From assembly GCA_009193035.1 (NCBI GenBank), contig SWDT01000330.1, forward strand, positions 1 to 57,592: a stretch of 57,592 nucleotides of DNA, in the 5' to 3' direction. The notes under the pieces are model-generated. The model did not search any database, was not told the DNA's origin, and worked only from the letters and a program-made list of their open reading frames with translations. The DNA comes from Halicephalobus mephisto (taxonomy: Eukaryota; Nematoda; Chromadorea; Rhabditida; Panagrolaimidae). A program made the position numbers and the translations under genes. Below, in pieces: positions 34,681 through 46,490 of this stretch; positions within the stretch are counted from its first letter, which is position 1, and every line of letters begins with the position of its first letter.

Positions 34681-35261
34681 TAGTCATGTTTGCACAGTAC
34701 TTCATCACAAATGGTCCTGTAGTTGTTATGATATTTCATCATATAAGACCTATAATCTTTATATGACGTTCGACGTACCTTTTGTTGAAGATTATAATTT
34801 TCCGTAAAAAATGCTATTTTTATCACAAGTCCTAATGCTCCTAAAATTCGTCGCAAATGCGTTGCATTCTTTGTAAAATTGACAAAACTTGCAAAACTTG
34901 TACTCAATAATGTTGGTTTGCATTTTTTACTTACACAAAAGTTACTTTTTTAAGGTGAGGCACTTTCGCAATGAGGAACTTTTCAAAGAATATTTGACCT
35001 TTGACACTACCTGGCGCAGGTAATAATCAAGATTATATAATTATATATTTATATATTATTATATTATTATATTACCATATATTATTATATCAAAGTCTAA
35101 ATAAATAAAATTTTAAAAAGAAAAAATTCTTTAACATTATCAGACAGAAATTAATGATTTTGAGACAGCGAATCATCGAATTTAATTAGTACTTTGAATT
35201 TTTTATTGCTATTGTGTCTGCTAAGTGCACACAAAAAAGAATACATGTTATATGATGTATA

Positions 35262-35560
35262 GTACAGTAAAACGGCTCTGATTTATCAAATACATCGTGT
35301 TTAATGTATAGATACATCAAGTATAATATAAATGTATTGTATTCAATATATAGATACAATAGAACGGCTATGATTTATCAAATACATTGTGTGAATGTAT
35401 AGATACATCAAGTATAATATCGATGTATTGTATTCAATATATAGATACAGTAAAACGGCTCTGATTTATCAAATACATTATATTCAATATATGAATATAT
35501 TCAGTTGATATCGGTGCGTTGTATTTGACATATCCGATACATCAGAACTACTTTAATGTT
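35262..35560. repeat. Tandem repeat, about 95 bp unit, three copies
   Basis: Units contain A(G/A)TA(A/G)AACGGCT(C/A)TGATTTAT, CAAATACAT(C/T)GTGT and TAGATACATCAAGTATAATA. The third copy is partial. Confidence 0.82.
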
Positions 35561-37389
35561 TCCTTTTTTGATTAGGAGTAGGAGGTTGTGGAAATGAGTA
35601 GTTTCTAGGATATTCGATAATCATTAAGTGTCATAGTATCTATGATTTAGATCTTATTAGAACAGATTAGGAGCTTCTAGGTTAAGTTGAGAGCTTTTGA
35701 ATCATTTGACACTCCTGCAACAGCCTCGTATCCCCTGATTTAAGTCCTACCACACCAAATTGAGATCTTTCAAAACTGACTTATGAATTTGCAAATCAGG
35801 CTGAGATCTTATGAATCATTTAGTGTTCCTATGGTATCTTTACAGCTCTGGATTTATTTGTTAAACTGATTCAGATGCTTCTAGGTCATGTGGTACTCTT
35901 ATAGTATCTTTATACTTCCGGCTTATGTCTTACTGCTCTAAGTTGAGGTCTTTCGAAACCGATCTAAAACTTTCTAAAACATTCGAGATTCTTATCTTTA
36001 AACAAGATTCTGCTCAGGTGCAGATCCTGTTAAACCTGGCCGGGATATTGCGAAATATTACGTTGTTTTATCTAGCCAACGTATCTTTGATTTAAGTTTT
36101 ATTGAAATCGTCGAGATTTCTTCAAACTAGTGGACGTTTTTCTAAATTTCTGATTTAGGCCACATTGAACCAAGCCGAGGATGTCCAGACCGTCTCGTGC
36201 TCTCCTATATCCCTGATTTGGGTCTTGTTAAGCTGGTCATAGTCCTTCAAGATTATTTTAATGGTTTTCGATCTATTTTATCAGACTGATATAAAACCTT
36301 CTAGAAATTGCCTCAGGCATGGACCTTAGACACATAATTTTGTTTTGTTTTTATGTTATTTATAAAAAAGTTACGTATTGTTGTTTTCATTTTTTTGCAC
36401 ATCAAACGATGTAAAAATAAAATTTATTTCTCGAGATCAAGGACAAAAAACCGGACGAAAAACTTTGAAAATAAATAAATTATAAGAGCAAATTTTGATT
36501 GTAAACATCGATGAACTTTGGAGTTGTAGTCTATTTCTTAAGTCCAGCTAATTCAAAGGGTCGCAGTTCCAAGGATTAATTGGTCATAGATTCGAAGTCC
36601 ATAGAATCAAAAAGAAAAAATCAAAAAACTGAAAAAATAAAATTTTTAAAAAATTCAAAAAATCCAAAAAACTGAAAAAAAAAATAAAATTTTTAAAAAA
36701 TTCAAAAAAACTGAAAAAAAAATAAAATTTTTAAAAAATTCAAAAAAACTGAAAAAAAAATAAAATTTTTAAAAAATTCAAAAAGCTGAAAAAAATTAAG
36801 TTTTTAAAATTTTAATAAAATCAAAAAAATAAAATTTTTAAAATAAATTTTTTGATTTTTTTAGAATATTTTAAAAATTTAATAAAAATAAAAAATTACA
36901 CAAAAAATAATTTTTAAAATTCATAATTTTTTATACATTGCTGTAACTACCGATGTTTAATTTTTTAAAAATTTAATTGAATTTTAATTTAAAAAATAAA
37001 TGATTACTGTAGTTTTTGTCATATTAGGAAAATTAAATATGAAAAAAAATGATTATAGAAAAATTAATTTTTACGATTTTTCACCTGTTACTGTAATCAA
37101 TTATGATGAATTTTTAAAAATTTAATTAAATTAAAATTTAACAAAGTAAACAAGTAATGTAATTTTTGCTCTGTTAAAAAATTAAAAATTTGTCGAAAAA
37201 ATAAATTTTAAAAATAATTTTTACTTGTTACAGTAATCGATTATGTTTGGTTTTAAGAAATTTTAACATTTTTTAATTTTAATTAAACTATATATGAAAT
37301 TTTCGGAAATTGTTATCTGTACTGAGGTTTGTAAAAAGGTCGACATAAAATAAAAGTTAAATTTTTGTGCAAAAATTAAGTAGACCACT

Positions 37390-37715
37390 TTGCTGGAATG
37401 TTGCGAGCAAACTGCAGATTTAAATTTTGAAATTTTCATGGATATAAAAATATATATTTTTTAGAATGTTGCGAGCAAACTGCAGATTTAAATTTAATTT
37501 CGAAATTTTCATGGATATAAAAATATATTTTTTAAAATGTTGCAGGCAAACTGCAAATTTAAATTTCGAAATTTTCACGGATATAAAAATATATTTTTTA
37601 AAATGTTGCAGGCAAACTACAGATTTAAATTTAATTTCGGATTTTTTGTAAATACAAAAATATGGATATCTATCAGTCTGCCTGAATGTTGCAAGCATAT
37701 TGCAGATTTTAGTTT
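37390..37715. repeat. GAATGTTGCGAGCAAACTGCAGAT array, about 70-75 bp unit
   Basis: Four to five copies with TGTTGC(G/A)(A/G)GCAAACTGCA, TTTCGAAATTTTCATGGATA and AAAATATATTTTTTA. A diverged array of the same family is at 44985-45470, 7.5 kb away. Confidence 0.85.
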
Positions 37716-38089
37716 GATTTTGACTTTGATGTCGAATTCTTTATAGACTTTGGCACTGAGTACAAGAATCAATTTGAAAATTACTTCATAATTTAGTCCG
37801 AAAAAACTCCATAATTTGATTAGTAATGGGTGAAATGAAATTTAGTTTATTAAATTATAAGTTCAAAAATCATCGGTTGATATACTACGCATCTATTTCC
37901 GTCAATTATGGATCGAGATATGGCAAATTTTACCAATATTCCATGATATTAAATTTTTGTAATTTTTCGAGATAAAGAATTCTTATATTACAAAATAATT
38001 TTCAAATTGGTTTTTATAAATCGGTGGAAAATTCCAAAAATACCATACATCATTAAATTGAAGTTAAAAAAAATCAGCAAAAAATTTAA

Positions 38090-38600
38090 TGCATCAAATA
38101 CATAGGTTCTAATGCATTTATTGTATTAAGAGCAATGCATCTAATGCAGTATAAGTAATGCATCTAATGTATTAGAAGTAATGCATCTAATAAGGTAAAA
38201 GTAATGCACCTAGTGAGATAGAAATAGTGCATATAATACATTAGAAGTAATGCATCTAAGGAGGTAAAGGCAATGTATTTAGTGAGGTGAAAGTAATGCA
38301 TCTAATGCATTAGAAGTAATAAATCGAATGAGGTAGAAACGATATATTTAATGCGTTAGAAGTAATGCAGTAGAAATAATGTATTAAATGCGTTAGAAGT
38401 AATACAGTAAGAGTAGTGAATCTAATAAGGTAACAATAATGCATACAACGCTTGAGAAATAATGTATTAAATGCATTAGGAGCGACATTTCTAGTGCGTT
38501 GAGAGTAATGCGCCATATGTATTAGAAGTAACACAGTAAGAGCAATACATATGATGCATTAGCAGCAATACCTCTAGTGCATTAAGATCGACATATCTAT
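38090..38600. repeat. TAATGCATCTAATGCATTAGAAG short repeat array
   Basis: Twenty or more irregular units of 20-25 bp built on GTAATGCATCTAATG. The unit itself is partly palindromic (ATGCAT, CTAATGCATTAG). Confidence 0.8.
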
Positions 38601-38796
38601 AAACGAGGAAAAACGATACATCGAGGTTATTTCAGTGAATAAGTGCATTATTTCCGATATTTTCATATACCATTTACTATGTACAGTTTTGCGTATGTAT
38701 CAAATTCCAAGAAACTTACCAACGGTATTTAAAGTGTGGACTACGGTAGTTTGATATGAAAAAGTGCCATTGATTTTGTAGATGAGGAAGACCTAG

Positions 38797-40395
38797 TTAC
38801 ATCCTTGTATTGTAGTTGACCCTTCCGACGCTGTATTCTCGGTTCTTTCTTCTCTTGTAGCAGCAGAAGACCGTCACCAGAATCGTCAGGAGCAGCAAGA
38901 AAACGATAGCCCCTCCAATGGCCCAAACGGCCCAGAGGGGAAGTGGATGATACCATGGTTCTTTTAGTTTTTCTTCGACTGATTTCCCTTTTAGGATGTC
39001 GTCGTAAATGAGGATCATTTCACTCAAGGTTTCGAAGTACTCTTTATTATCCAATTTTGCAGCAACTTTTTTGTCAACTTTCCGGATGAATTCTCTAGTT
39101 AAGTACTTCGACGCAGTGGATCCGAGGGAAGTGTAGATGACCGTATCTGACTTCGAGAGGACGATCAAGATGTCGTCTCCACAGTTCCCCCTGTCTTGTC
39201 GGATTCTGAGGGCATCGGCGAAGATCTGAGCCAGCTTCAATCTATGTTCCAAAGTCGCATTCACTACCGTATCGTCGTCGCTGATCTTGTTCAATACGGC
39301 GACAGAGATGGTGAAACCTTCAGATGGATTGTAGCATTTGTTTTTGTCTTCGCAGGAACAGTTCGTGGTGTATTGGACGTTCTTCAAGAGGATATTCAAT
39401 TCTGAAAAAATAATTTTCATAAAAATCAAAATAAAGTGTTATTGTGAAATTCTTTCGAAATAAATTTCCAAAATTTTCTAGAATGTAGTAGATTTTTTTA
39501 TTTTCGATGTTAATTTGGAATTTTTATTTATTTTTAAAAATTACGAGATTTAAGAATACTTCAAAAACAGAAAATTCACAGATTCCAAAAATTTTTAATA
39601 AATTCTATAACTTTTCGAAAAATTCTAAGATTCTGAAATTTTTTTAGCTTTTGTGAAATTCTCAAAAGTTTCAGAATCTTCTACTGAATTATAATAAATT
39701 ATATAACTTTTTAAAAAATTCTAAGATTCCTGAATTTCTTTAGTTTTTGTGAAATTCCCGAGTTTCAGAATCTTCTACTGGATTCTGAAGATTTTTGTAA
39801 TATTTTTAAAACTTTTATTTAATTCTTGGAATTTTCATGTTTTTATTAGAATCTACGATATTTCGAAACTTTGTCCAAAATTCTGGAAGAATTCAAAAAT
39901 TTCCATAAAATTCCAACTTTTTCCACAACCTCCTGATTATAGAGAATTTTATGGAATTAATTTTTTATAAAAATTATTATTTTTTGGATCGTCGCTGGGG
40001 AATCCGGATCAGCGTGTAGATACAAATATGTGGAAAGAACCTTATGGGGCCAAAGGCATGAGATAAATCACAACTCTATTACTAATATTGCGCAATTTTA
40101 AAATTGCCTCCAATTCGCAATCTTACAAATTTCATTGATCCTCAGGGTATTTCCCTTCGGCACCAAAGTTATACAAGCTTCCACTCAAATAGATTATGCG
40201 CAATCCAACATTATTATTAGAAAACTAACCTTCGGCAGTGTGATTTCCGAGGATGTGATTCGGATCACAAGCCAAGCCGGTCATCCTCAGTCCGCAGGCG
40301 ACGGGGTTCCACAAGGAGTTGGGGTAAGTGTCGGGGGTGTAGTACATGAAGCTTTCGCAGAAGCCCAAGAAGACAAAAAACAAAACAAACTTCAT
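38797..40395 (-). CDS. TPM-domain single-pass membrane protein, MOLO-1 family
   Basis: Two predicted exons, 40230-40395 and 38797-39401; 256 residues with consistent phase. The first residues are a signal peptide (KFVLFFVFLGFCESF). Exon 1 carries the nematode family's W..P..CG and CDPN motifs (SLWNPVACG, LACDPNHIL). Exon 2 gives the rest of a TPM fold: TTNCSCEDKNKCYNPSEGF, DDILIVLSKSDTVIYTSLG, and a helical segment to about residue 200. One transmembrane helix follows at about 211-236 (VWAIGGAIVFLLLLTILV), then a basic cytosolic tail CCYKRRKNREYS. In C. elegans MOLO-1 is an accessory protein of levamisole-type acetylcholine receptors; whether this is the orthologue or another family member I cannot tell. 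Its intron hosts a 229-bp repeat element. Confidence 0.8.
39982..40210. mobile_element. 229-bp interspersed element, copy 1, in MOLO-1-like gene intron
   Basis: It has ends TTTTGGATCG and CAATCCAACA, which form an imperfect 10-bp inverted repeat, and is flanked by TTATTATT on both sides (possible 8-bp target duplication, though AT-rich). The body (GGATCGTCGCTGGGGAATCC, AACCTTATGGGGCCAAAGGC) is nearly the same as 54229-54454. Its right end is 19 bp from the intron's 5' splice site. Confidence 0.78.
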
Positions 40396-40849
40396 TTTGG
40401 AATGAATCTGAAGTCAAATTTCAAAGAGTTATAAGTCGTCGAAAAAAACGAAAATGAATGATAACGACAAAAATCAATTGTGACTCAGTTTTATTACAAG
40501 ATTTTTCGGGAAACACGTGGGGGTGGCCGTACTTGGCGTCGATGACTAAGTTTAGGAAGACACCTCGGAAGGGCAAACAAATCGATAGCAATCAGCAGGA
40601 TAAGATAAACATGAAATCGTCGTCAAATCGAAGAAATGAACCATTTTTAAAAGTTTTTATATAACATTAAAATTTAAAAAATAAAAACTTAAAAAATTAA
40701 AAAATAAAATAATTTTAATTATTTATGATTAAATTTCAGAATTCTGGTGACTTTTGATTTTGAAATTAATCCGAAAGTAGTTATGTGATTCAAAAAACAT
40801 GATTTTATAAATTAAAATAAAAATTTAAACATTTTTAACAACTTCTGAT

Positions 40850-41200
40850 TTTTCTCCAGAAATTAGATAATTATTAATTTTTTTCCAAAACTTAGACGAC
40901 TTCTGATTTTTCTTCAGAAATCAGATAATTATTAATTTTCTTCCAAAACTTAGACGACTTCTGATTTTCCTCCAGAAACCAAATGACTTCTGGCTCTTCT
41001 TTAAAAGTTAAACGACTTCCGATTCTTTTTCAGAAATTAGATAATTATTAATTTTTTTCCAAAACTTAGACGACTTCTGATTTTCCTCCAGAAACCAAAT
41101 GACTTCTGGCTCTTCTTTAAAAGTTAAACGACTTCTGATTCTTCTCCAGAAATTAGATAATTATTAATTTTTTTCCAAAACTTAGACGATTTTTGATTTT
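40850..41200. repeat. CTTAGACGACTTCTGATTTT repeat cluster
   Basis: Units with AATTATTAATTTTTTTCCAA, AACTTAGACGACTTCTGATT and AGAAACCAAATGACTTCTGG recur three to four times in a mixed order, period about 120 bp. Confidence 0.78.
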
Positions 41201-42689
41201 AAAATAAATCTGACAGTAGTCATCATATCATTTTGAAAACATTATTTTCTAAACTTTCACAAAAAAACTAAAAATAATTATAATCTTAAACAATTTTACT
41301 TTCTGATTCCTTTCAAGAAGTCAGGTGATTTTTTATTTTAAAATTAATTCTAGAATAACAATTATTTAAAATTTAAAAATACATTTTACAAATTTAAAAA
41401 ATATTTTACAAATTTAAAAATATATTTTACAAATTTAAAAATAAATTTTACAAATTTAAAAAATATTTTACAAATTTAAAAAATATTTTACAATTTTAAA
41501 AAATATTTTACAATTTTAAAAATAAATTTTACAAATTTAAAAAATATTTTACAAATTTAAAAATACATTTTACAAATTTAAAAATATATTTTACAAATTT
41601 AAAAAATATTTGTTTAACCTCACAACAACGTCCCTGAAGTTGAACTCTTCATTTTCGAATTCCGGTTTTCACTGTTTTATCCGTTTGTCAGTTATCCCTC
41701 AGGAACTATTCAAATCCCTTTTTCAATTGGTCATTTTCAGTGGCAAAAGGAAATAACCGGCCAGAAGCGAAATCTCTGATTTCCGGTTTTCTCATCCGAT
41801 CGGATTTTCCGTTATTTTTTGAATTTTCTGAAACATCATCCGGTGTTTTTTGACGCCGATTGTGGTATGAGTCAATTTTTGCTCAATTTTAGTACATTTG
41901 ACAATTTTCAATAAAAAGTAAAAAGTTTTACAATTTTTTACTATTAAAATTGTTTTTATTTGAAAAATTAAAAAATTTTTTAAATTCATTAAGTTTTTAG
42001 AAAATTCTAGAATATTATGAAAATTTTTAAATTTTTATAATATTATTGAAATTTTAGATTTTTTATAATATTATTGAAATTTTTAAATTTTTAATTTTTA
42101 AAGAAAATTATGAAAATTTTTAGATTTTTTATAATATTATTGAAATTTTAGAACTTTTTAGAATATTATAGAAATTTAAAAATTTTTAAAGAAAATTATG
42201 ATAATTTTAAAAAATTTTTAGAATCTAAAAATTCAATAAAATTAAAATATGACATTTTCTAAAAAGTTTTAAAAATTAAAAATAATTTATTTTTATTATT
42301 TTTAATTTTTTCAATATAATTTTTGTTTTAATTTGTCGTTAACAGTCCGTCAAATTTGAGATTCTTAATTTCACACTTGGCCAATTACAGTTCTGCAATT
42401 GAGAACTTTGATGTGCTTCGTACTTCCTTCCGGGATTAGGCCGATGACGTAGGTTTCTAGAAAAAATCACTTTACAGTAACCATTTCTGAAACAATAGGC
42501 AAATGGGTAAAGCCACAATGATAGAAATTACTGATGGTGGTTTCATTCTGGTCTTTAAGTTGAAAATTCCGGTAAATTTGACTCGCACTGGTAAATGAGA
42601 GGAATTAGTCATCTGGAATTTTCGTGGTGAGAGTTCATTTTACTCTTGGATTGCTTTTCATACTAATCCCATTCATACTGAATAATAAC

Positions 42690-43400
42690 AAAGGTAGTAG
42701 TGATTATCAGGAACTTTCGTGGTGAGAGTTGATTTCCAAATTTTTATGTTTCTGAGATAGATTCCACTCGTGTTGGTAAATAAATGGATTTTTATAATTA
42801 TCAAAAACTTTCGTGGTGAGAGTTGATTTCCAAATTTTTTGTTTCTGAAATAGATTCCACTCACGCTGGTAGGTGAATGGATTTTCATAATTATCAAAAA
42901 CTTTCGTGGTGAGAGTTTATTTCCAAATTTTTATGTTTCTGAGAGATTTCACTCGTGTTGGTAGGTGAATGGATTTTCATAATTATTAAAAACTTTCGTG
43001 CTGAGAGTTTATTTCGGAATTTTTTGTTTCTGAGAGATTCCACTCGTGTTGGTAAATAAATAGATTTTCATAATTATCAAAAACTTTCGTGGTGAGAGTT
43101 TATTTCCAAATTTTTTGTTTCTGAGATAGATTTCACTCACGCTGGCAGATGAGTAGACTTCCCGAAGTCATCCGAGACTTCTTTGATTGAAGTTGATTTT
43201 ACTCTTCAGTTACTTTTTATACTAAATCCCACTTGTACTGAGTAATGACAAAAGTAGTAATGACTACCAAGAACTTTCGTGATAAAAGTTAATTTTGATT
43301 TTTTTAGACTAAATTTCACCCATACTTGCATATGGATAGCTTACTATTATCTTTAGGAACTTTCGCGGCGAAAATTAGTTTCGATTTCTTTCATTTTTTA
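42690..43400. repeat. AACTTTCGTGGTGAGAGTTGATTT satellite, about 108 bp unit
   Basis: At least six units share AACTTTCGTGGTGAGAGTT, TTCCAAATTTTTATGTTTCT and TCCACTCGTGTTGGTAAATA. Outer copies (43180-43400 and 43830-44000) are more diverged, which is typical of an array that is decaying at its edges. Confidence 0.88.
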
Positions 43401-43427
43401 GATTAAATCTCTCACAATAAAGAATTA

Positions 43428-43588
43428 CACAAAAAAACATAACTTTTGGTCCTGTAACAATTCCGAAATGTAAAAAATGTAACACAATAATCACATTTTT
43501 CTTTAATTTTTGACTTTTATAATGAAAATTACAATTTAATAGTAATAATTTTCATTTATTACTGGACTAAAAGTTATATTTTTGTGTG
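43428..43588. mobile_element. TA-flanked inverted-repeat element, CACAAAAA family, copy 1
   Basis: 161 bp. Left end CACAAAAAAACATAACTTTTGG and right end reading inward (minus) CACACAAAAATATAACTTTTAG form inverted repeats of about 25 bp, bounded by TA. No coding potential. Confidence 0.75.
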
Positions 43589-43662
43589 TAGAGATTTTGA
43601 ATAGTGTCTATTTCGGACTCAAGTCAGAGCTTTCTGGTCACTATCCAAAAACAGCTCCAATA

Positions 43663-43810
43663 CACAAAAAACAGTTTTTGACTCGATAACAATTCCGAAA
43701 TGTGACACAATAATCACATTTTTTTAAATTTCTGACTTTTATAATGAAAATTACAATTTAATAGTAATAATTTTCATTTATTACTGGACTAAAAGTTATA
43801 TTTTTGTGTG
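43663..43810. mobile_element. TA-flanked inverted-repeat element, CACAAAAA family, copy 2
   Basis: 148 bp. Same right end and internal TTTTATAATGAAAATTACAA / TAATTTTCATTTATTACTGG as copy 1, with a more diverged left end. TA on both sides. Confidence 0.72.
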
Positions 43811-44984
43811 TAGAAAAATAATCACGATTTTCGCGATAGGAGTTAATTTTTATTTTTTGTGGCAATTTCGATTCGAATTAGAAATCTACCAAATGCGTCA
43901 TGATTTTCAGGGATTTTCGCAGCAGGAGTTGATTTAATTCTTTTTCAGATTGTTTTTGTGTCAAATTCCACTCGAATTGAAACTATCAAACTCGAAAAAA
44001 TCGTCCGAAATTTCGTCATGAAAGTTGCTTTTTGGTTCTTTAGGATTTACAGTAATAGGGAATTTACCGTATGATTAGTGAAATTTTTTCGGAAAAAAGA
44101 ATTTTTTTAAAATATAAAAATTTAAAAAATGTAAAATTTGACTTTTAGTCCGAATTCATTGATGTTCGTTAAAATCGGTCTTGTCGCTTCTGATTCCTGT
44201 TGCCAAATCTGGAATTACCCAAATTCTTCCGTTAATCCTTTGACGAAAATCCAAATCCGCCGTATGATCGGACTATAACTAGCCAAAACTGGCTCGTGAA
44301 ATTCCGACTGTCCACGGTACATTCGTCGAAGATATTTTTCAATTTTTTTTGAAATAGGATTTTTGATTTTTTATTTCAAATAAAATTCTCATTTTTAATT
44401 TTTATTTCAGATTAAATCCGGATGAGTCAATATCTAGTTTGAGGGATCTTCTTTCGGATAAAACATGTTTCAGACCAGATTCTCGGGATTGTTGAAGAAC
44501 AACTGGTCAATTTTGCAAGACTTCTGAAGTCTGAAATTCCCTTTTCAAATCTGGAAATTGTGTCAGACTTGGATCTTCGAAATCCGCTCCTGAAAATAAG
44601 TCGATTTTAATTTTTTTCAATTTTTTTGTTTTTTAAAATTTCGTAATTTTTACTTTTTTTAAATTTCGTAATTTTTATTTTTTTCGATTTTTTTAAAATT
44701 AAAAAAAAATTTCATAATTTTTACTTTTTTCGATTTTTTTAAATTTCAAATTTTTAATAAAATTTCGTAATTTTTATTTTTTTTAATAAGTTTGCTATAG
44801 AATAGAACGCTAAAAATTAAAAACTAAAATAGACTAAACTAATTTAGGAACAAAATACCAAAGATTAAGAAGTAAAATTAAGTAGATTAATTTCTGGACA
44901 AAACGCCAAAGGTTAAATTTCGAAATATTTTCGATTGATTTCGAAATATTTTCGATTGATTTCGAAATCCTCACATCCAAATTT

Positions 44985-45470
44985 AGAAATGTCTATCTAT
45001 CAGTCTGAATATTGCGAGCAAACTGCAGATTTTATTTTGATTTCGAAATTTTTATAAATTTAAATATAGTAATGCCTATCAGCCTGCCTGAATGTTGCGC
45101 GCACATTGCAAGTTTTATTTTAATTTCGAAATTTTCGTAAATCCAAAAATATGAATATCTATCAACTTGTTCAAATATTGCGAGCACACTGCAGATTTTA
45201 TTTCGATTTCGAAATTTTCGTAAATTTAAATATATTAATGCCTATCAGCCTGTCAGAATGTTGCGCGCACATTGCAAGTTTTATTTTGATTTCGAAATTC
45301 TCAAATCCAAATTTAGAAAGTCTATCAGTCTGAATATTGCGCGCACATTGCAGATTTTTCTTTGATTTCGAAATTTTTATAAATTTAAATATAAAAATAT
45401 TTATTTTTTAGAATGTTGCGCGCACATTGCAAGTTTTATTTTGATTTCGAAATTTTTACAGATTTCAGCA
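44985..45470. repeat. Second array of the GAATGTTGC(G/A)(C/A)GCACATTGCA family
   Basis: About seven units of 65-80 bp with TGAATATTGCG(A/C)GCACA(C/T)TGCA, TTGATTTCGAAATT and TAAATTTAAATAT. Related to 37390-37715 but with more GCGCGC versions. Confidence 0.83.
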
Positions 45471-45829
45471 CAGGAGAATTTAGTTCCAAAATTGTTATTT
45501 TTACTTTTTTTGCATAACAATCTCGTTTTTTCGAAGATGTTTTTCCCTTGAGTATTTGGGACTTTTTCGAACATTTTGTAGTTCATTTTTCGGTCGTTAA
45601 TTATGAAATCGGATTAAACAAGCACCACTCCTTGAAAACCAGACATCAACTGCCACAACTTTCACCTGGTTCTGTTTCCTCAGGTCATGTTTTATTTTTT
45701 AATTACATCGGAAATTTGATTTTTGTGAAAATTTTGAAATTTAGAAAATTCCAAAATTTTGAAATTTATTATTCAACAAAAATTTTAGTTTTTTAATTTT
45801 ATAAAATTTTCGAAATTCTTCAGAATCTG

Positions 45830-46335
45830 ATGAAATTTTTAGAATTTTCCAGAATCAAATAAAAAGTTTTAAATTGTTTAAAGTTTAATGAAATTTTCTA
45901 GAATCTGATGGAGATTTTTAGAATTTTCCAGAATCGAATAAAAAGTTTTAGAATCTTCTGAAATTTTCCAGAATGTGATGGAAATTTTTAGAATCTAATA
46001 AAAAGTTTCAAAATCTGAAATTTTACCAGAATCTAACAGATGTTTTTAGAATTGCCCAGAATCTAATAAATGTTTTTAGAATTTTTTGGAATCTAATAAA
46101 TGTTTTTAGAATCTCTCAGAATCTAGTAAAAAGTTTAGAATTTTCCAGAATCTAATAAATGTTTTTAGAATTTCCCAGAATCTAGTAAAAAGTTTTTAGA
46201 ATTTTTCAGAATCTAGTAAAAAGTTTTTAGAATCTAGTAAATGTTTTTAGAATCTCCCAGAATGTAATAAAAAGTTTTAGAATCTCCCAGAATCTAATAA
46301 AATGTTTTTAGAATTTCCCAGAATCAAGTAGAAAT
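45830..46335. repeat. TTTTAGAATCTCCCAGAATCTAATAAA short repeat array
   Basis: Irregular 25-33 bp units. Similar AGAATCTTCTACTG and GAATCTAATTGAAA fragments occur at 39660-39800 and 18720-18860. Confidence 0.75.
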
Positions 46336-46490
46336 TCCTACTATAAAATTCCAAAACCCAAAATTTCTAAATTTCCCAAAAAATTGCAAATGTTCGTGTC
46401 GAGATTATTGCGTGACAATTTTTGAAGTTATTTTTTGCTATTTTAATTATATATTTCGTCATTTTTAGTAAATTGTCCGATGCTGTAAAA

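Larger units (their letters stand above)
32495..38796. other. 6.3-kb intergenic region, repeats and transposon remnants
   Basis: I see no gene. Promoter DNA of the DUF4773-like gene should lie just right of 32494. From 32870 to 33800 it is A/T low complexity. Two TA-flanked inverted-repeat elements follow (33995-34327), then a 57-bp-type repeat (34380-34680), a 95-bp-type repeat (35265-35560), a degenerate repeat of about 120 bp with 'ATCTTTACAGCTC/TATCTTTATACTTC' segments (35580-36300), low complexity (36600-37300), a GAATGTTGC array (37390-37710) and a TAATGCATCTAATGCATTAG array (38090-38590). All open frames over 60 codons here overlap repeats. Confidence 0.6.
42339..44589 (-). other. Possible minus-strand gene or gene remnant, low confidence
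   Basis: Three higher-complexity islands in the AT-rich gap look exon-like on the minus strand. (1) An acceptor TTATTTTCAG at 44590 is followed by an open segment beginning ADFEDPSLTQFPDLKREFQ. (2) At about 44340-44215 a frame reads YLRRMYRGQSEFHEPVLASY and ends at a GGGTAATT donor-like site; I cannot find its acceptor. (3) A strong TTTTTTCTAG acceptor before 42456 opens either YVIGLIPEGSTKHIKVLNC (stop 42371) or a second frame to 42339 that is in phase with island 2. No start codon, signal peptide or recognisable family was found, and both alternative frames staying open weakens the case. It could be a decayed gene. Confidence 0.2.
40396..46490. other. 6.1-kb intergenic region, satellites and inverted-repeat elements
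   Basis: Contains a 40850-41190 repeat (GACTTCTGATTTTCCTCCAG), a TTTTACAAATTTAAAAA array (41360-41615), low complexity to 42300, a doubtful minus-strand gene (42339-44589, listed separately), a 108-bp-type array (42690-43400), two CACAAAAA-ended elements (43428-43810), the 44985-45470 GAATGTTGC array and a TTTTAGAATCTCCCAGAATC array (45830-46330). Promoters of the MOLO-1-like gene (left) and the CCP gene (right) must lie at the ends. Confidence 0.55.

Noticed and set aside
37420..37746. Three overlapping open frames of 61-92 codons
   Set aside because: They read through tandem units of the GAATGTTGC array; open in several frames at once and made of repeated peptides.
44401..44460. Plus-strand TTTATTTCAG acceptor at 44410
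   Set aside because: No open frame of note follows and no donor precedes it; such strings are common in this AT-rich DNA.
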